This document shows positions 15,290-23,248 of a stretch of DNA of 32,791 bases, in pieces (positions within the stretch are counted from its first letter, which is position 1; each line of letters starts with the position of its first letter). The position numbers and the translations under genes were made by a program. This stretch comes from Hyphomicrobiales bacterium. GTDB taxonomy: Bacteria; Pseudomonadota; Alphaproteobacteria; Rhizobiales; JAJFHB01. Location: contig JAJFHL010000121.1 of NCBI GenBank assembly GCA_021775615.1, positions 1-32,791 on the forward strand. Reading direction: 5' to 3'. The notes under the pieces were generated by a model. That model saw only the letters and a program-made list of their open reading frames with translations, searched no databases and was not told the origin of the DNA.

Positions 15290-16336
15290 CTAGATGGACG
15301 TATAGATCTGATAGGCAAAGCCGGACGCGATGGCGCCGCTCACGCCCAGTAGCAGATATATCGAGAAGACGGTCCGGTTGACCGCGACATAGACCGCCAT
15401 GGCCGCCGGTATGCTGGTGACGCCGCCGGCGATCATGAAGGCCAGCCCGGCGCCCGGCAACCTGCCGATGTCCATCAGGCCGCGCACCAGCGGAATGGCG
15501 GCATAGCCGTTGAGATAGGCCGGAATGCCGATGCCCGAGGCCATCGGGATGACCCACCAGTCGGTGCCGCCGAGCCAGTCGGCGACAAGCTGAGGCGGCA
15601 CATAGGCGACCATCAGGCTCTCGATCAGGAACGCCAGGGCAAGCCATTTGAACAGGAACCAGCCGGTTTCGCGGGCCGAAGTCATGAATGTGCGGGCTCG
15701 GTCGCTGTCGCGCCAGAAGGTCCAGTTCACTGGTTCGGTTTCCGACGGCGCACCACACCCCGTACCGCACGCGCTGAGGCCCGCCTTGAGGGGGTCGCGC
15801 ACAGTCTGCAGATTGCGCAGGGCGTAGACCGTGAACCCGGCCGCCAGCCCGATCAGGGTTGCAGCCGCAAGCTTGGCGAGCGTGAATTCAAGGCCGATGC
15901 CGCCAACCAGCAGGATGAACATTTCCGGGTCCATCAGCGGGGAGGCGATCCAGAATGCCATCACCGGCGCCAAGGGCACGCCGGCCTGCAGCAGGCCGGC
16001 AATGATCGGAATGACACCGCAGGAGCAGAACGGCGACAGCGATCCCAGGAAGGCCGCCAGAATGATGGCGGTCACCTGGTTCTTGCGGAACACCGCGGCG
16101 ATCGGCTGGTCGAGGCCGCTCGCCTTTGCGCCGGCGGCAAAGGCCACCGACACGACGAGGAACGGCAGGATGGTGAAAAATGCCTCCACCACGAAGCCGG
16201 CGCTCGGCAGTGCTTGCGCCGGGGCAAGTATCACCAGCCCCGCAAATATCACCAGCACCGCAAGAATGACACGATCGAGTTTGAAACGCAGCCACGGCGC
16301 TGGCTGGGGGTCTTCACGATAGGCGAGTTCCGACAT
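15290..16336 (-). CDS. Permease, DUF318/ArsP-like
   Basis: A 348-residue integral membrane protein with about eight to ten hydrophobic segments. The conserved SPFCSCGVIPI motif (Cys103, Cys105) lies in the first half, a cytoplasmic loop carries CGTGC (190-194), and the second half has IGIPAYLNGYAAIPL, the repeat-related permease motif. Members export metals or organoarsenicals (ArsP, SO_0444-type Cu/Zn efflux). The ATG at 16336 was chosen because GGAG lies 6 bases upstream; a longer frame to 16444 would run into the ArsR gene. It follows arsR by 59 bp and is surely in its operon. Confidence 0.85.
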   Translation of the reverse strand: MSELAYREDPQPAPWLRFKLDRVILAVLVIFAGLVILAPAQALPSAGFVVEAFFTILPFLVVSVAFAAGAKASGLDQPIAAVFRKNQVTAIILAAFLGSLSPFCSCGVIPIIAGLLQAGVPLAPVMAFWIASPLMDPEMFILLVGGIGLEFTLAKLAAATLIGLAAGFTVYALRNLQTVRDPLKAGLSACGTGCGAPSETEPVNWTFWRDSDRARTFMTSARETGWFLFKWLALAFLIESLMVAYVPPQLVADWLGGTDWWVIPMASGIGIPAYLNGYAAIPLVRGLMDIGRLPGAGLAFMIAGGVTSIPAAMAVYVAVNRTVFSIYLLLGVSGAIASGFAYQIYTSI

Positions 16337-16395
16337 CGTCTGCTCCAGTGATTTGATTGTTCTGGTATTATCGAACTTTAAAGTCAAAAAAATTC

Positions 16396-16713
16396 CTATC
16401 CGGCGTGCTCGAGCTCCGTCGTTACCGTGACCCCTGCGCAGCACTCATCTGCCAGATAGCTCACCAGTTCGCCCATGAGATCGCAGTCGGCAAAGCACCG
16501 GATGGAGCGGCCTTCGCGCTGCTGGGTGATCAGTCCGACCTGGGCCAACCGGTCCAGGTGATGGCTGAATGTGGATTTCGGAACGCCGAGATGCTGCTGG
16601 ATTTCTCCGACGGTGAGGCCATCCGGACCCGCCTTGACCAGCAACCGGTAGGCTTCGAGCCGATGAATGTGGCCCAATTCGCCGAAACACCTGGCGGCGG
16701 TTTCAGTGATCAT
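16396..16713 (-). CDS. ArsR/SmtB family metal-sensing repressor
   Basis: A 105-residue winged-helix repressor. The DNA-binding region reads TVGEIQQHLGVPKSTFSHHLDRLAQVGLI (34-62), with wing REGRSIRC. Cysteines at 9, 73, 77, 91 and 92 are present; the C-terminal ADECCAG pair resembles the C-terminal Cys-Cys sensor site of arsenic-responsive ArsR from Acidithiobacillus. The start at 16713 has AAGGAG 9 bases upstream; a longer frame to 16767 would include its own promoter. It probably releases the operator at 16732-16755 on binding arsenite or an organoarsenical and then lets the permease be made. Confidence 0.9.
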   Translation of the reverse strand: MITETAARCFGELGHIHRLEAYRLLVKAGPDGLTVGEIQQHLGVPKSTFSHHLDRLAQVGLITQQREGRSIRCFADCDLMGELVSYLADECCAGVTVTTELEHAG

Positions 16714-16731
16714 AATCAGCAACTCCTTTAG

Positions 16732-16767
16732 TTCGATAAAACTAGTACTATCGAATAAGATTGTCAA
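16732..16767 (-). promoter_or_regulatory. arsR promoter with overlapping operator
   Basis: On the minus strand a perfect -35 TTGACA (16762-16767) is followed after 17 bases by TAGTTT (16739-16744). The inverted repeat TTCGATA/TATCGAA (16732-16738 and 16749-16755) covers the spacer and -10, so a bound ArsR would block polymerase. A half-site ATCGAA recurs near 16369-16374, before the permease. Confidence 0.65.
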
Positions 16768-16840
16768 GGGGATCCGGAACGACGGTGCCGGAGTGATCCA
16801 ATCGGCCGGTCAAGGCGTAAGGCTGACACACTGCACTTTA

Positions 16841-16857
16841 GTTCCGCAGAGCGGAAC
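16841..16857. promoter_or_regulatory. Probable IclR operator
   Basis: GTTCCGC and GCGGAAC form a perfect 7-bp inverted repeat around AGA. This 17-bp form fits operators of IclR regulators, and an IclR gene starts 206 bp downstream. A related half-site, TCTGCGGAA, lies at 16908-16916. Also in this 349-bp arsR-iclR gap is a 13-bp direct repeat, GGACGCCGCGACA at 17015-17027 and 17029-17041. Binding is inferred. Confidence 0.5.
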
Positions 16858-17062
16858 AGGGTTTCATTTTCTTGTAATGTTCGGTTCAAGAGGTAAAATC
16901 CGTCAACTCTGCGGAAAATTGGCGGATTGTAGAACTATATTGCCTGCCCAGTGCAACGGATAGGCGCAATTTACACGTATGCATGCGCTCAAAACGGGAA
17001 TGATGTGCGTCTGAGGACGCCGCGACAGGGACGCCGCGACAAGGATAATCGAGAGGACAATC

Positions 17063-17911
17063 ATGAGTGATGTGATGCCCATCAGGGCGCGTACCAAGCC
17101 AAATCTGGCGCCGGTCAGGGAAAACCCGCGCACGTCGGGTCAGGTGCAGTCATTGAGCCGCGCACTCTGGTTGATGAACGCGCTGGCCGACTGCCCTCAG
17201 GGTCTGTCCTTGAGCGAAGTGGCGCATCGCGTCCAGCTTCCGACATCGACGGCACACCGTCTGCTCACGACACTGCAGAATGAACGCTATGTACGATTTG
17301 ATTCCGAGCGCAGCGCCTGGCTTATCGGTGTCCAGGCCTTCCAGGTCGGCTCGACGTTTGTGCGCTCGCGCGATCTGGTTGCCATGGCGAGGCCTTATAT
17401 GCGGCGTCTGATGGAGGAATCCGGTGAGACCGTAAACCTCGCCATCAACGACCGCATGGAAGTCGTCTATCTTGCGCAGGTTGAATGTCACAAGATGATG
17501 CGGGCGATCGCCGGCCCGGGCGGCCGGGCCAGGATGCACTGCTCGGGCGTTGGCAAGGCACTCCTTGCCTATTCGGGTGATGCGGAACTGCATGATGCCG
17601 TCGAAAATCAGGAGCTGACTCGCGAGACCGCGAAAACCCTGTCCGATCCCAAGGCGCTGATGGCGGACCTGAAAAAGATCCGCGAAAGAGGATACGCCGT
17701 CGATGACGAAGAAAATGCCATCGGACTGCGATGCGTCGCCAGCATCGTCTTCGACGAGCATGGCGAGCCACTGGCGGGACTTTCGGTTTCCGGCCCGATG
17801 GCCCGCATGACCGACGCACGCTTGCCAGTGCTCGGCTCTGCGGTTACACAGATCGCGGCGGAAATCACCGGTGAGCTGGGCGGATATCTGCCGGACCTTC
17901 CGGCGAACTAG
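17063..17911 (+). CDS. IclR family transcriptional regulator
   Basis: A 282-residue regulator with an N-terminal winged helix-turn-helix (about 26-90: LSLSEVAHRVQLPTSTAHRLLTTL) and a C-terminal effector domain (about 100-270) holding the family motif MHCSGVGKALLAY and GLRCVASIVFDEHGEPLAGLSVSGP. Such proteins control small-acid catabolism, for example glyoxylate, gluconate or aromatic acids. No catabolic gene is adjacent, so its target is unclear; the divergent neighbour is the arsR operon. GAGAGG lies 6 bases before the ATG. The first 25 residues are a non-conserved basic extension. Confidence 0.9.
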   Translation: MSDVMPIRARTKPNLAPVRENPRTSGQVQSLSRALWLMNALADCPQGLSLSEVAHRVQLPTSTAHRLLTTLQNERYVRFDSERSAWLIGVQAFQVGSTFVRSRDLVAMARPYMRRLMEESGETVNLAINDRMEVVYLAQVECHKMMRAIAGPGGRARMHCSGVGKALLAYSGDAELHDAVENQELTRETAKTLSDPKALMADLKKIRERGYAVDDEENAIGLRCVASIVFDEHGEPLAGLSVSGPMARMTDARLPVLGSAVTQIAAEITGELGGYLPDLPAN

Positions 17912-17984
17912 GGCGCAGCCCATCCGCTTAAAGAGCTGGCGCGGCGAAGCCGCCGATCAATCAATCTGGTTTTCTGGAGAGCCC

Positions 17985-19157
17985 ATGGTCACGGAAACGG
18001 ACATTCTCGAACAGCTTGCAAAGGTCAAGGGACCCGACCTGGAAAGCAACGTCGTTGAGTTGGGAATGGTGTCGAAGATCGTCATTGACGATGCTGATAA
18101 CGTGATCTTTTCGCTCACCGTAGACGCCGGGCGCGCTCAGGAGCTCGAACCCCTTCGCGAGGCGGCGGAGAAGGCAGTGCAGCGTATCCAGGGCATTGGC
18201 CGCGTGCTCGTTGCCCTGACGGCGGAGAAGTCCAACGGCGCCGGCGGGCCGTCCTCGACACCGCCGTCCCGGCCACGCACCCCGCCGCCGGGAGATCTCG
18301 CGCCGCCCCCGCCCATGGGCGGTGCCCAGGCCGCCGCTCCCAAGGCCGCCGGAGTTCCGGGCGTAAAGGCCATTGTCGCCGTGGCGTCCGGCAAGGGCGG
18401 CGTCGGCAAGTCGACCACGGCCGTCAACATTGCGCTCGGCCTCGCCGCTCTTGGCCTCGATGTCGGCGTGCTCGATGCCGACATCTACGGCCCTTCCATG
18501 CCGAGGCTGCTGGGCATTACCGGCCGTCCCGAGCCGGTCCAGGGGAAGATCCTCAAGCCCATGCAGGGATACGGCCTCAAGGTCATGTCCATGGGGTTCC
18601 TTGTGGAAGAAGACACCCCGATGATCTGGCGCGGGCCGATGGTCATGTCGGCGCTCACCCAGATGCTGCGCGAGGTTGCCTGGGGCGATCTCGACATTCT
18701 AATCGTCGACATGCCGCCCGGCACCGGCGATGCCCAGCTCACCATGGCGCAACAGGTGCCGCTCGCCGGCGCGGTGATCGTGTCCACGCCACAGGATCTT
18801 GCTCTTATCGATGCCCGCAAGGGCCTCAACATGTTCCGCCGCGTCGACGTGCCGGTGCTCGGCATTGTCGAGAACATGAGCTACTTCATGTGCCCCAAAT
18901 GCGGTGAGCGCTCGGAGATCTTCGGCCACGGCGGCGCCCGCGAGGAAGCGGAGAAGCTGGGCGTCGAGTTCCTCGGCGAGGTGCCGCTCGAGATGGAAGT
19001 GCGCCTGACTTCCGATCAGGGCCAGCCGATCGTCGTCTCGTCGCCCAACTCGATGCACGCCCAGATCTACAAGGACATCGCCCAGAACGTCTGGGCCCAG
19101 ATCGAAAGCGGCGCCGGCGCATCGGCCACGCCTGCACCGAGCATCGTGTTCGAATAA
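17985..19157 (+). CDS. mrp: Fe-S cluster carrier ATPase Mrp/ApbC
   Basis: A 390-residue Mrp/NBP35-family protein that binds and transfers 4Fe-4S clusters in the cytoplasm. The N-terminal MIP18/DUF59 domain covers residues 1-80. A Pro-rich linker (about 89-115) joins it to the ATPase domain with deviant Walker A SGKGGVGKST (135-144), Switch II VDMPPGTGD (241-249) and the cluster-binding CPKC (303-306). The ATG at 17985 is preferred over an upstream in-frame start because GGAG lies 5 bases ahead and the domain begins there. It follows the IclR gene after 73 bp, but is probably a housekeeping gene with its own control. Confidence 0.95.
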   Translation: MVTETDILEQLAKVKGPDLESNVVELGMVSKIVIDDADNVIFSLTVDAGRAQELEPLREAAEKAVQRIQGIGRVLVALTAEKSNGAGGPSSTPPSRPRTPPPGDLAPPPPMGGAQAAAPKAAGVPGVKAIVAVASGKGGVGKSTTAVNIALGLAALGLDVGVLDADIYGPSMPRLLGITGRPEPVQGKILKPMQGYGLKVMSMGFLVEEDTPMIWRGPMVMSALTQMLREVAWGDLDILIVDMPPGTGDAQLTMAQQVPLAGAVIVSTPQDLALIDARKGLNMFRRVDVPVLGIVENMSYFMCPKCGERSEIFGHGGAREEAEKLGVEFLGEVPLEMEVRLTSDQGQPIVVSSPNSMHAQIYKDIAQNVWAQIESGAGASATPAPSIVFE

Positions 19158-19228
19158 TATCGGGCTTGCGCCCTGCATCTGCGGCGGTCAATACTTGATC
19201 ATTGTACTGATTCAGGGAAGGCCACTAT

Positions 19229-19708
19229 ATGCGCGTCGTCGTCGGTTTGTTTTTGCTGCTCATCTCCGCAGGCGCCGCCAGCGCCGAGAGTTTCACGATC
19301 AGATGGGCCGGGCATCCCAACCGCTGCATGGATGTCGACCATCGCGGCGTCGCGAACGGCACCAACGTGCACAGCTGGGAGTGCAATGGCACCATCGCGC
19401 AGGTCTGGCATCTGAAACAGGTCGGCGGCAATTACGAGATCCGCTGGGCCGGCCACCAGAACCGCTGTCTCGATGTCGATCACCGGGGAACCCAGAACGG
19501 CACCAACATCCACAGCTGGGAGTGCAACGGCACCATTGCTCAGTTCTGGAGCCTGCAACAGGTTGGCAACAACTACGAGATCCGCTGGGCCGGTCACGCC
19601 GACCGCTGCCTCGACGTCGATCATCGCGGCACTCAGAACGGAACCAACATCCACAGTTGGGACTGCAATGGCACGATCGCGCAGATGTGGGTGCTCGTTC
19701 CGAATTAA
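19229..19708 (+). CDS. Secreted ricin-type beta-trefoil lectin, highly symmetric
   Basis: A 159-residue protein with a signal peptide (cleavage probably after ASA at residue 19). The rest is three tandem repeats of 47 residues starting at Ile24, Ile71 and Ile118. Each unit has IRWAGH, RCLDVDHRG, NGTN, HSW, CNGTIAQ and W, including the ricin QxW motif (AQVW, AQFW, AQMW) and a pair of cysteines 19 apart (33/52, 80/99, 127/146) likely to form one disulfide per lobe. Units 1 and 2 share 38 of 47 residues; units 2 and 3 share 34 of the first 39. No catalytic domain is attached. It is likely a periplasmic or extracellular carbohydrate-binding protein. AGGGAAGG lies 7-8 bases before the ATG. Confidence 0.85.
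   Translation: MRVVVGLFLLLISAGAASAESFTIRWAGHPNRCMDVDHRGVANGTNVHSWECNGTIAQVWHLKQVGGNYEIRWAGHQNRCLDVDHRGTQNGTNIHSWECNGTIAQFWSLQQVGNNYEIRWAGHADRCLDVDHRGTQNGTNIHSWDCNGTIAQMWVLVPN
19298..19708 (+). repeat. Three tandem 141-bp coding repeats in the lectin gene
   Basis: Units start at 19298, 19439 and 19580, the last slightly shortened. DNA as well as protein is similar between units, for example CACAGCTGGGAGTGCAA in units 1 and 2, which suggests recent duplication or gene conversion. Confidence 0.8.
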
Positions 19709-19724
19709 GCGTTTGGATCAACAA

Positions 19725-19791
19725 CCGCTCTAAAGCGTTGGAACCGATCACGTTTTGTCGACTTGGGTGAGTCTATCTAAGTTGATCGTGA
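19725..19791 (+). repeat. RIME/ABC-like mosaic repeat, copy 2
   Basis: CCGCTCTA, then CGATCACGTTTT and a diverged palindrome ending GATCGTGA align with 24483-24551 in the larger copy. It lacks the GGAAAAGTGG block. It overlaps the last codons and the stop of the sigma-factor gene. Confidence 0.6.
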
Positions 19792-21032
19792 ACCAGACGG
19801 CGCTGCTTTTCCTGTAGAAACCGCCGGGCGGCGGCATCTTCGGTCAGGCCCACGGCACGGGTATAGGCCGCATCGGCTTCAATGTTCCGCCCCAACCTGG
19901 ACAGCAGCTCGCTGCGCACCGCCCAGTAGGGTTGATAGGTCGCAGTGTGGCGCGGCTCGATTGCGTCGAGGGCGCTCAGTCCTTCAGCATCACCGCGCTC
20001 TTCGGCGAGCGCCGCTGCGCGCCCGGTGCGCGCACCGATGGTCGGCGACAGATGCACCAGGGCGTCATAGAGCTGCACGATCAACGCCCAGTTCACCACC
20101 CGATCCCCCGAGAGCCTGGCCGCATGCATGGACTGGATTGCCGCTTCCAGCTGATAACGGCCGAGCTGTTGCAGGGCCGCCGCATTCGCCAGCGACCCCT
20201 TGGCGTCTTCGATCATCGGCCGGCACCACAGGTCGACATCCTGCTCCGACAGAGGAACATACACCCCGTCATTCGTGCGCCGTGCGGCGCGGCGCGATTC
20301 ACACAACAGCATGAGTGCCAGAAGCCCGTGTGCCTCGGCCGCATCCGGCAGCAGGCGAGTGGTCAGGCGGGCCAGCCAGATCGCTTCATCGGCCAGTCCG
20401 CGCCGCCGCGGATCTGCGCCGGCGGCATCTTCCCAGCCGGTGCCGTAGGCCGCATAGACGGCGTCGAGCACCGCATCGAGCCGCGCCGGCAGATCGCGGA
20501 CTTCGGGAACGTCGAAACCGATCCGGGCATTGCGGATCTTAGCCTTGGCCCTGAGAAGGCGTTTGCTCATCGTCGCCGGTGCGACCAGAAAGGCCGATGC
20601 GATACGCCCCGCATCAAGCCCAAGGATGGTCTGCAGCATCAAGGGTGTCCTGGCTGCCGCGTCGATCGCCGGATGAGCGCAGATGAACAGCAGCTTCAGG
20701 CGCTCGTCGGGAATGGGTGTCGCCGATGCGGCGCATTCGGCGGCCTCCTCGGACAGCATCTGCAAGGTTGCCTCGGCCCGATTGCGGACCGTGTGGTGCC
20801 GGGACAAATCGATAAGCCGGCGACGGGCCGATGTCAGCAGCCAGGCTTCCGGATTGTCCGGAACACCGCGTGCCGGCCAGATTTCCAGGGCCCGGCTGAA
20901 GGCCTCGGACAATGCGTCTTCCGCCGCCGCAACATCATATGTGCGGGTTGCAAGATAGGCGACGATCCGGCCGTAGGACGCCCGTGCCGCCAGCAACGCC
21001 CGGCGCCCCGCCTGTTCCTGCTGATCGCTCAT
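19773..21032 (-). CDS. ECF42-type RNA polymerase sigma factor with C-terminal extension
   Basis: A 419-residue sigma factor, much longer than plain ECF factors (about 180). Sigma region 2 is at about residues 20-85 (AAEDALSEAFSRALEIWPARGVPDNPEAWLLTSARRRLID) and region 4 at about 120-175. A 240-residue helical, TPR-like extension follows (DUF6596 type: LFICAHPAID, YGTGWEDA, EAHGLLALMLL). This layout and the DGPF gene just upstream mark group ECF42, in which the extension replaces an anti-sigma factor. The last residues (about HDQLR) are encoded by a mosaic repeat. The DGPF gene lies 41 bp upstream and is probably co-transcribed. Confidence 0.9.
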   Translation of the reverse strand: MSDQQEQAGRRALLAARASYGRIVAYLATRTYDVAAAEDALSEAFSRALEIWPARGVPDNPEAWLLTSARRRLIDLSRHHTVRNRAEATLQMLSEEAAECAASATPIPDERLKLLFICAHPAIDAAARTPLMLQTILGLDAGRIASAFLVAPATMSKRLLRAKAKIRNARIGFDVPEVRDLPARLDAVLDAVYAAYGTGWEDAAGADPRRRGLADEAIWLARLTTRLLPDAAEAHGLLALMLLCESRRAARRTNDGVYVPLSEQDVDLWCRPMIEDAKGSLANAAALQQLGRYQLEAAIQSMHAARLSGDRVVNWALIVQLYDALVHLSPTIGARTGRAAALAEERGDAEGLSALDAIEPRHTATYQPYWAVRSELLSRLGRNIEADAAYTRAVGLTEDAAARRFLQEKQRRLVHDQLR

Positions 21033-21073
21033 GTCCCCGTCGCCGGTTCGTCTTGTTCGCTTGCCGGGTTCAC

Positions 21074-21427
21074 CTATTCCATCTTGTGGACCGGCCGGAC
21101 TTCAACCGCGCCATATTCGGCGGCCGGGCAGCGCGCGGCCCAGTCGAGCGCCGTGTCGAGATCCGGTACGTCGAAGATCATGTAGCCGCCGAGCTGTTCC
21201 TTGGTGTCTGCATAGGGGCCGTCCTGCACCTGGCGTTCGCCGCCGCGAATCCGAAGCGTGGTTCCGGCATGGCCGGGCGCCAGGGATGAGCCGCCGGTGA
21301 TGACGCCGGCCTCGGCGAGGGCCGTGTGATAGGCGCCCCACGCGCTCCAATAGGCCTCATGCGCCTGCGCGTCCGAACGGGACTTGAGAGCGTCTTCGGT
21401 TTCGTAAATCAGCATCACGTAAGACAT
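21074..21427 (-). CDS. YCII-related DGPF-domain protein
   Basis: A 117-residue single-domain protein with the motif DGPYADTKEQLGGY (about residues 69-82 of this form) that defines the DGPF family associated with ECF42 sigma factors. Its biochemical role is unknown; it is usually a target of, or signalling partner for, the sigma factor. The ATG at 21427 has GAGGAG 6 bases upstream; a TTG two codons earlier is less likely. It immediately precedes the sigma gene. Upstream, TGTCTG 16 bases before CCGTCA might be an ECF promoter, but the match is weak. Confidence 0.85.
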   Translation of the reverse strand: MSYVMLIYETEDALKSRSDAQAHEAYWSAWGAYHTALAEAGVITGGSSLAPGHAGTTLRIRGGERQVQDGPYADTKEQLGGYMIFDVPDLDTALDWAARCPAAEYGAVEVRPVHKME

Positions 21428-21530
21428 GGTCAACTCCTCGTTACGGTAAGGAGGCGGGACGTTTCCGCGCCTTCACCCAAATGACGGGTCACCGCGGCTG
21501 ATTCAGACACGCTCGGCAAAATATACTTTC

Positions 21531-21548
21531 GTACCGCTCCACCGGTAC
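21531..21548 (-). terminator. Hairpin after the GNAT gene
   Basis: GTACCG and CGGTAC form a perfect 6-bp stem with a 6-base loop, 2 bases beyond the GNAT stop. On the minus strand GAAAGTATATTTT follows, so the T-tract is delayed. It may be a weak terminator separating the GNAT/EamA and DGPF/sigma units. Confidence 0.35.
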
Positions 21549-21549
21549 T

Positions 21550-22086
21550 TTAGGCATTATCGATGTTTTTAGGCAGCGTGCCTTCGCCATCGCCCAGGGT
21601 TCGCTGCATGATCACCGTGTCGACCCATCGCCCCGCCTTGAAGCCGACGCCGCGCAGCACGCCGGTATGTTCGAACCCGAGGGCGCGGTGCAGACCGATG
21701 GACGCCGCATTGCCACTGTCGCCGATGATCGCGATCATTTGGCGCAGTCCTTTCGCTTCGCAGGCGGTGATCAGATCTGACAGCAGGGCGCGGCCAATAC
21801 CGCGTCCGGCCATGTCCGGGTCGGCATAAACCGAATTCTCGACACTGTGTCTGTAAGCTCTGCGGTGTCGGTAGGGCGTTGCATAGGCATAGCCCGCGAC
21901 CCGGCCGTCGTCCTTGGCGACCAGATAGGGAAAGTCCTGCTCCACCAGCGTGCTCCAGCGCTGCCGCATCTCGTCCACGGACGGCGGCTCGATCTCAAAC
22001 GAGGCCAGGCCATGCAGCACATGATGGGCATAGATGCGGGCGATTGACGGGATGTCTGCGTCGCGGGCGGAACGGATGTTTACCAT
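21550..22086 (-). CDS. GNAT acetyltransferase (phosphinothricin acetyltransferase-like)
   Basis: A 178-residue GNAT-fold enzyme that moves acetyl from acetyl-CoA to an amine. The order of motifs matches the Pat/Bar/YncA group: IRSARDADIPSIARIYAHHVLHGLASFE at the start, YATPYRHRRAYRHSVENSVY in the middle, the acetyl-CoA loop AGRGIGRALLSDLI (93-106) and GFEHTGVLRGVGFKAGRWVDTVIMQ at the end. The substrate could be phosphinothricin, methionine sulfoximine or another amino-acid analogue. A much longer open frame upstream is antisense-free shadow of the EamA gene; the ATG at 22086 starts right at the domain. It follows EamA by 38 bp and is likely in its operon. Confidence 0.88.
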   Translation of the reverse strand: MVNIRSARDADIPSIARIYAHHVLHGLASFEIEPPSVDEMRQRWSTLVEQDFPYLVAKDDGRVAGYAYATPYRHRRAYRHSVENSVYADPDMAGRGIGRALLSDLITACEAKGLRQMIAIIGDSGNAASIGLHRALGFEHTGVLRGVGFKAGRWVDTVIMQRTLGDGEGTLPKNIDNA

Positions 22087-22124
22087 GACGGGGCAGGGCT
22101 GGTTGAGAGGGTGCTCACCGATTA

Positions 22125-23057
22125 TCACGGGGCGGCGGGTTTCGCCACCTTTCGGAACGGCTTGAACACCCGCCCGTCGATCAGCGCGAGCCCGAGACCG
22201 ATCAGAGCCATGCCGGCAAAATGCTTCGGCTCGAGCTCTTCGCCCAGCACCAGGCCCCCCAGCAAGATGGCGCTGACCGGGATCAGGAATGTGACCAGCA
22301 GCAGATTGGTCGCCCCCGCCGTGCTCAGGATGCGGAAATAGATGACGTAGGCCAATGCGGTGCTGAGCAGCGCCAGGCCGATGAGCGCGGCCCAGGTCGC
22401 CGCGCCCGCGTGCGCACCGGTCCACGGCTGATCGACGATCAGGGCAACCGGCAGGATCAGCACCGTGCTCGCGGTCACCTGGCCGGTGGCCGTGACGATT
22501 GGCGGGAGGTCCTTGAAGCGCCGCCCATAGATGCCCGCAAAGGCGTAGGAAACCGCGCCAGCCAGAACCAGAAGCTGCGCCGTCACATTGACCGTCAATC
22601 CTTCGAGCGCCTCCAGACCGATCATCACCGCGACGCCGGCAACGCCCGCAAGCACACCGGCCACGCGCCCGCCGGTCAACTTCTCGTCTGAGGTCAGCAC
22701 ATGCGCCAGCACGACGGTGAAAAGCGGTGTCGTTGCGTTGAGGATCGAGGCAAGGCCGCTGGCAATATGGACCTGACCCCACAGGATCAGGCTGAACGGA
22801 ATGAAGTTGTTGATTGCGCCCATAACGAAGAACGCGCCCCAGAGCCGCGGGGAGGCCGGCATCCTGAGGCCCAGTACATGCACCAGGATGAGCAGGGCCA
22901 GTGCGGCGAAGCCGACACGGCCCAAAACGACTGTGAAGGGGCGAAACTCCTGCAGCGCAACTTCTCCGAAGAAGAACGAACCGCCCCACAGCACCGAAAG
23001 CGTCAGCAGCAGGAACCATTCAAACGGTCCCATGGTCTTGTTGATCGTGTGCGCCAT
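22125..23057 (-). CDS. EamA/DMT family transporter
   Basis: A 310-residue inner-membrane transporter with ten hydrophobic segments in two EamA repeats (about 12-140 and 155-295). The N-terminal WFLLLTLSVLWGGSFFFGEVAL and the middle INNFIPFSLILWGQ are typical. It probably exports amino acids or small metabolites. The ATG at 23057 has AAGGA 9 bases upstream; a GTG at 23084 is in frame but unlikely. It is divergent from the MFS gene, with a shared 190-bp control region, and precedes the GNAT gene. Confidence 0.88.
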   Translation of the reverse strand: MAHTINKTMGPFEWFLLLTLSVLWGGSFFFGEVALQEFRPFTVVLGRVGFAALALLILVHVLGLRMPASPRLWGAFFVMGAINNFIPFSLILWGQVHIASGLASILNATTPLFTVVLAHVLTSDEKLTGGRVAGVLAGVAGVAVMIGLEALEGLTVNVTAQLLVLAGAVSYAFAGIYGRRFKDLPPIVTATGQVTASTVLILPVALIVDQPWTGAHAGAATWAALIGLALLSTALAYVIYFRILSTAGATNLLLVTFLIPVSAILLGGLVLGEELEPKHFAGMALIGLGLALIDGRVFKPFRKVAKPAAP

Positions 23058-23248
23058 CGTCCACTTTCCTTGTGATGAATGCACATTTGTCCAATCGGAT
23101 AGCGGATTTCGACCCGATTCTTGTTCCGTGGCGCGCAGGTATTATTGGCGGGTGGCGACAACTCGTCGCCTGGGGCGAATTACAACCTGATTCCGGTTGC
23201 CTCGGAACGCTTGAGGCGATAGGAGCCGGGGTCAGGAATGTGGCATCA

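Noticed and set aside
22087-23019. Upstream extension of the GNAT frame
   Set aside because: It is an alternate frame of the EamA gene with no acetyltransferase sequence; the domain begins at the ATG at 22086.
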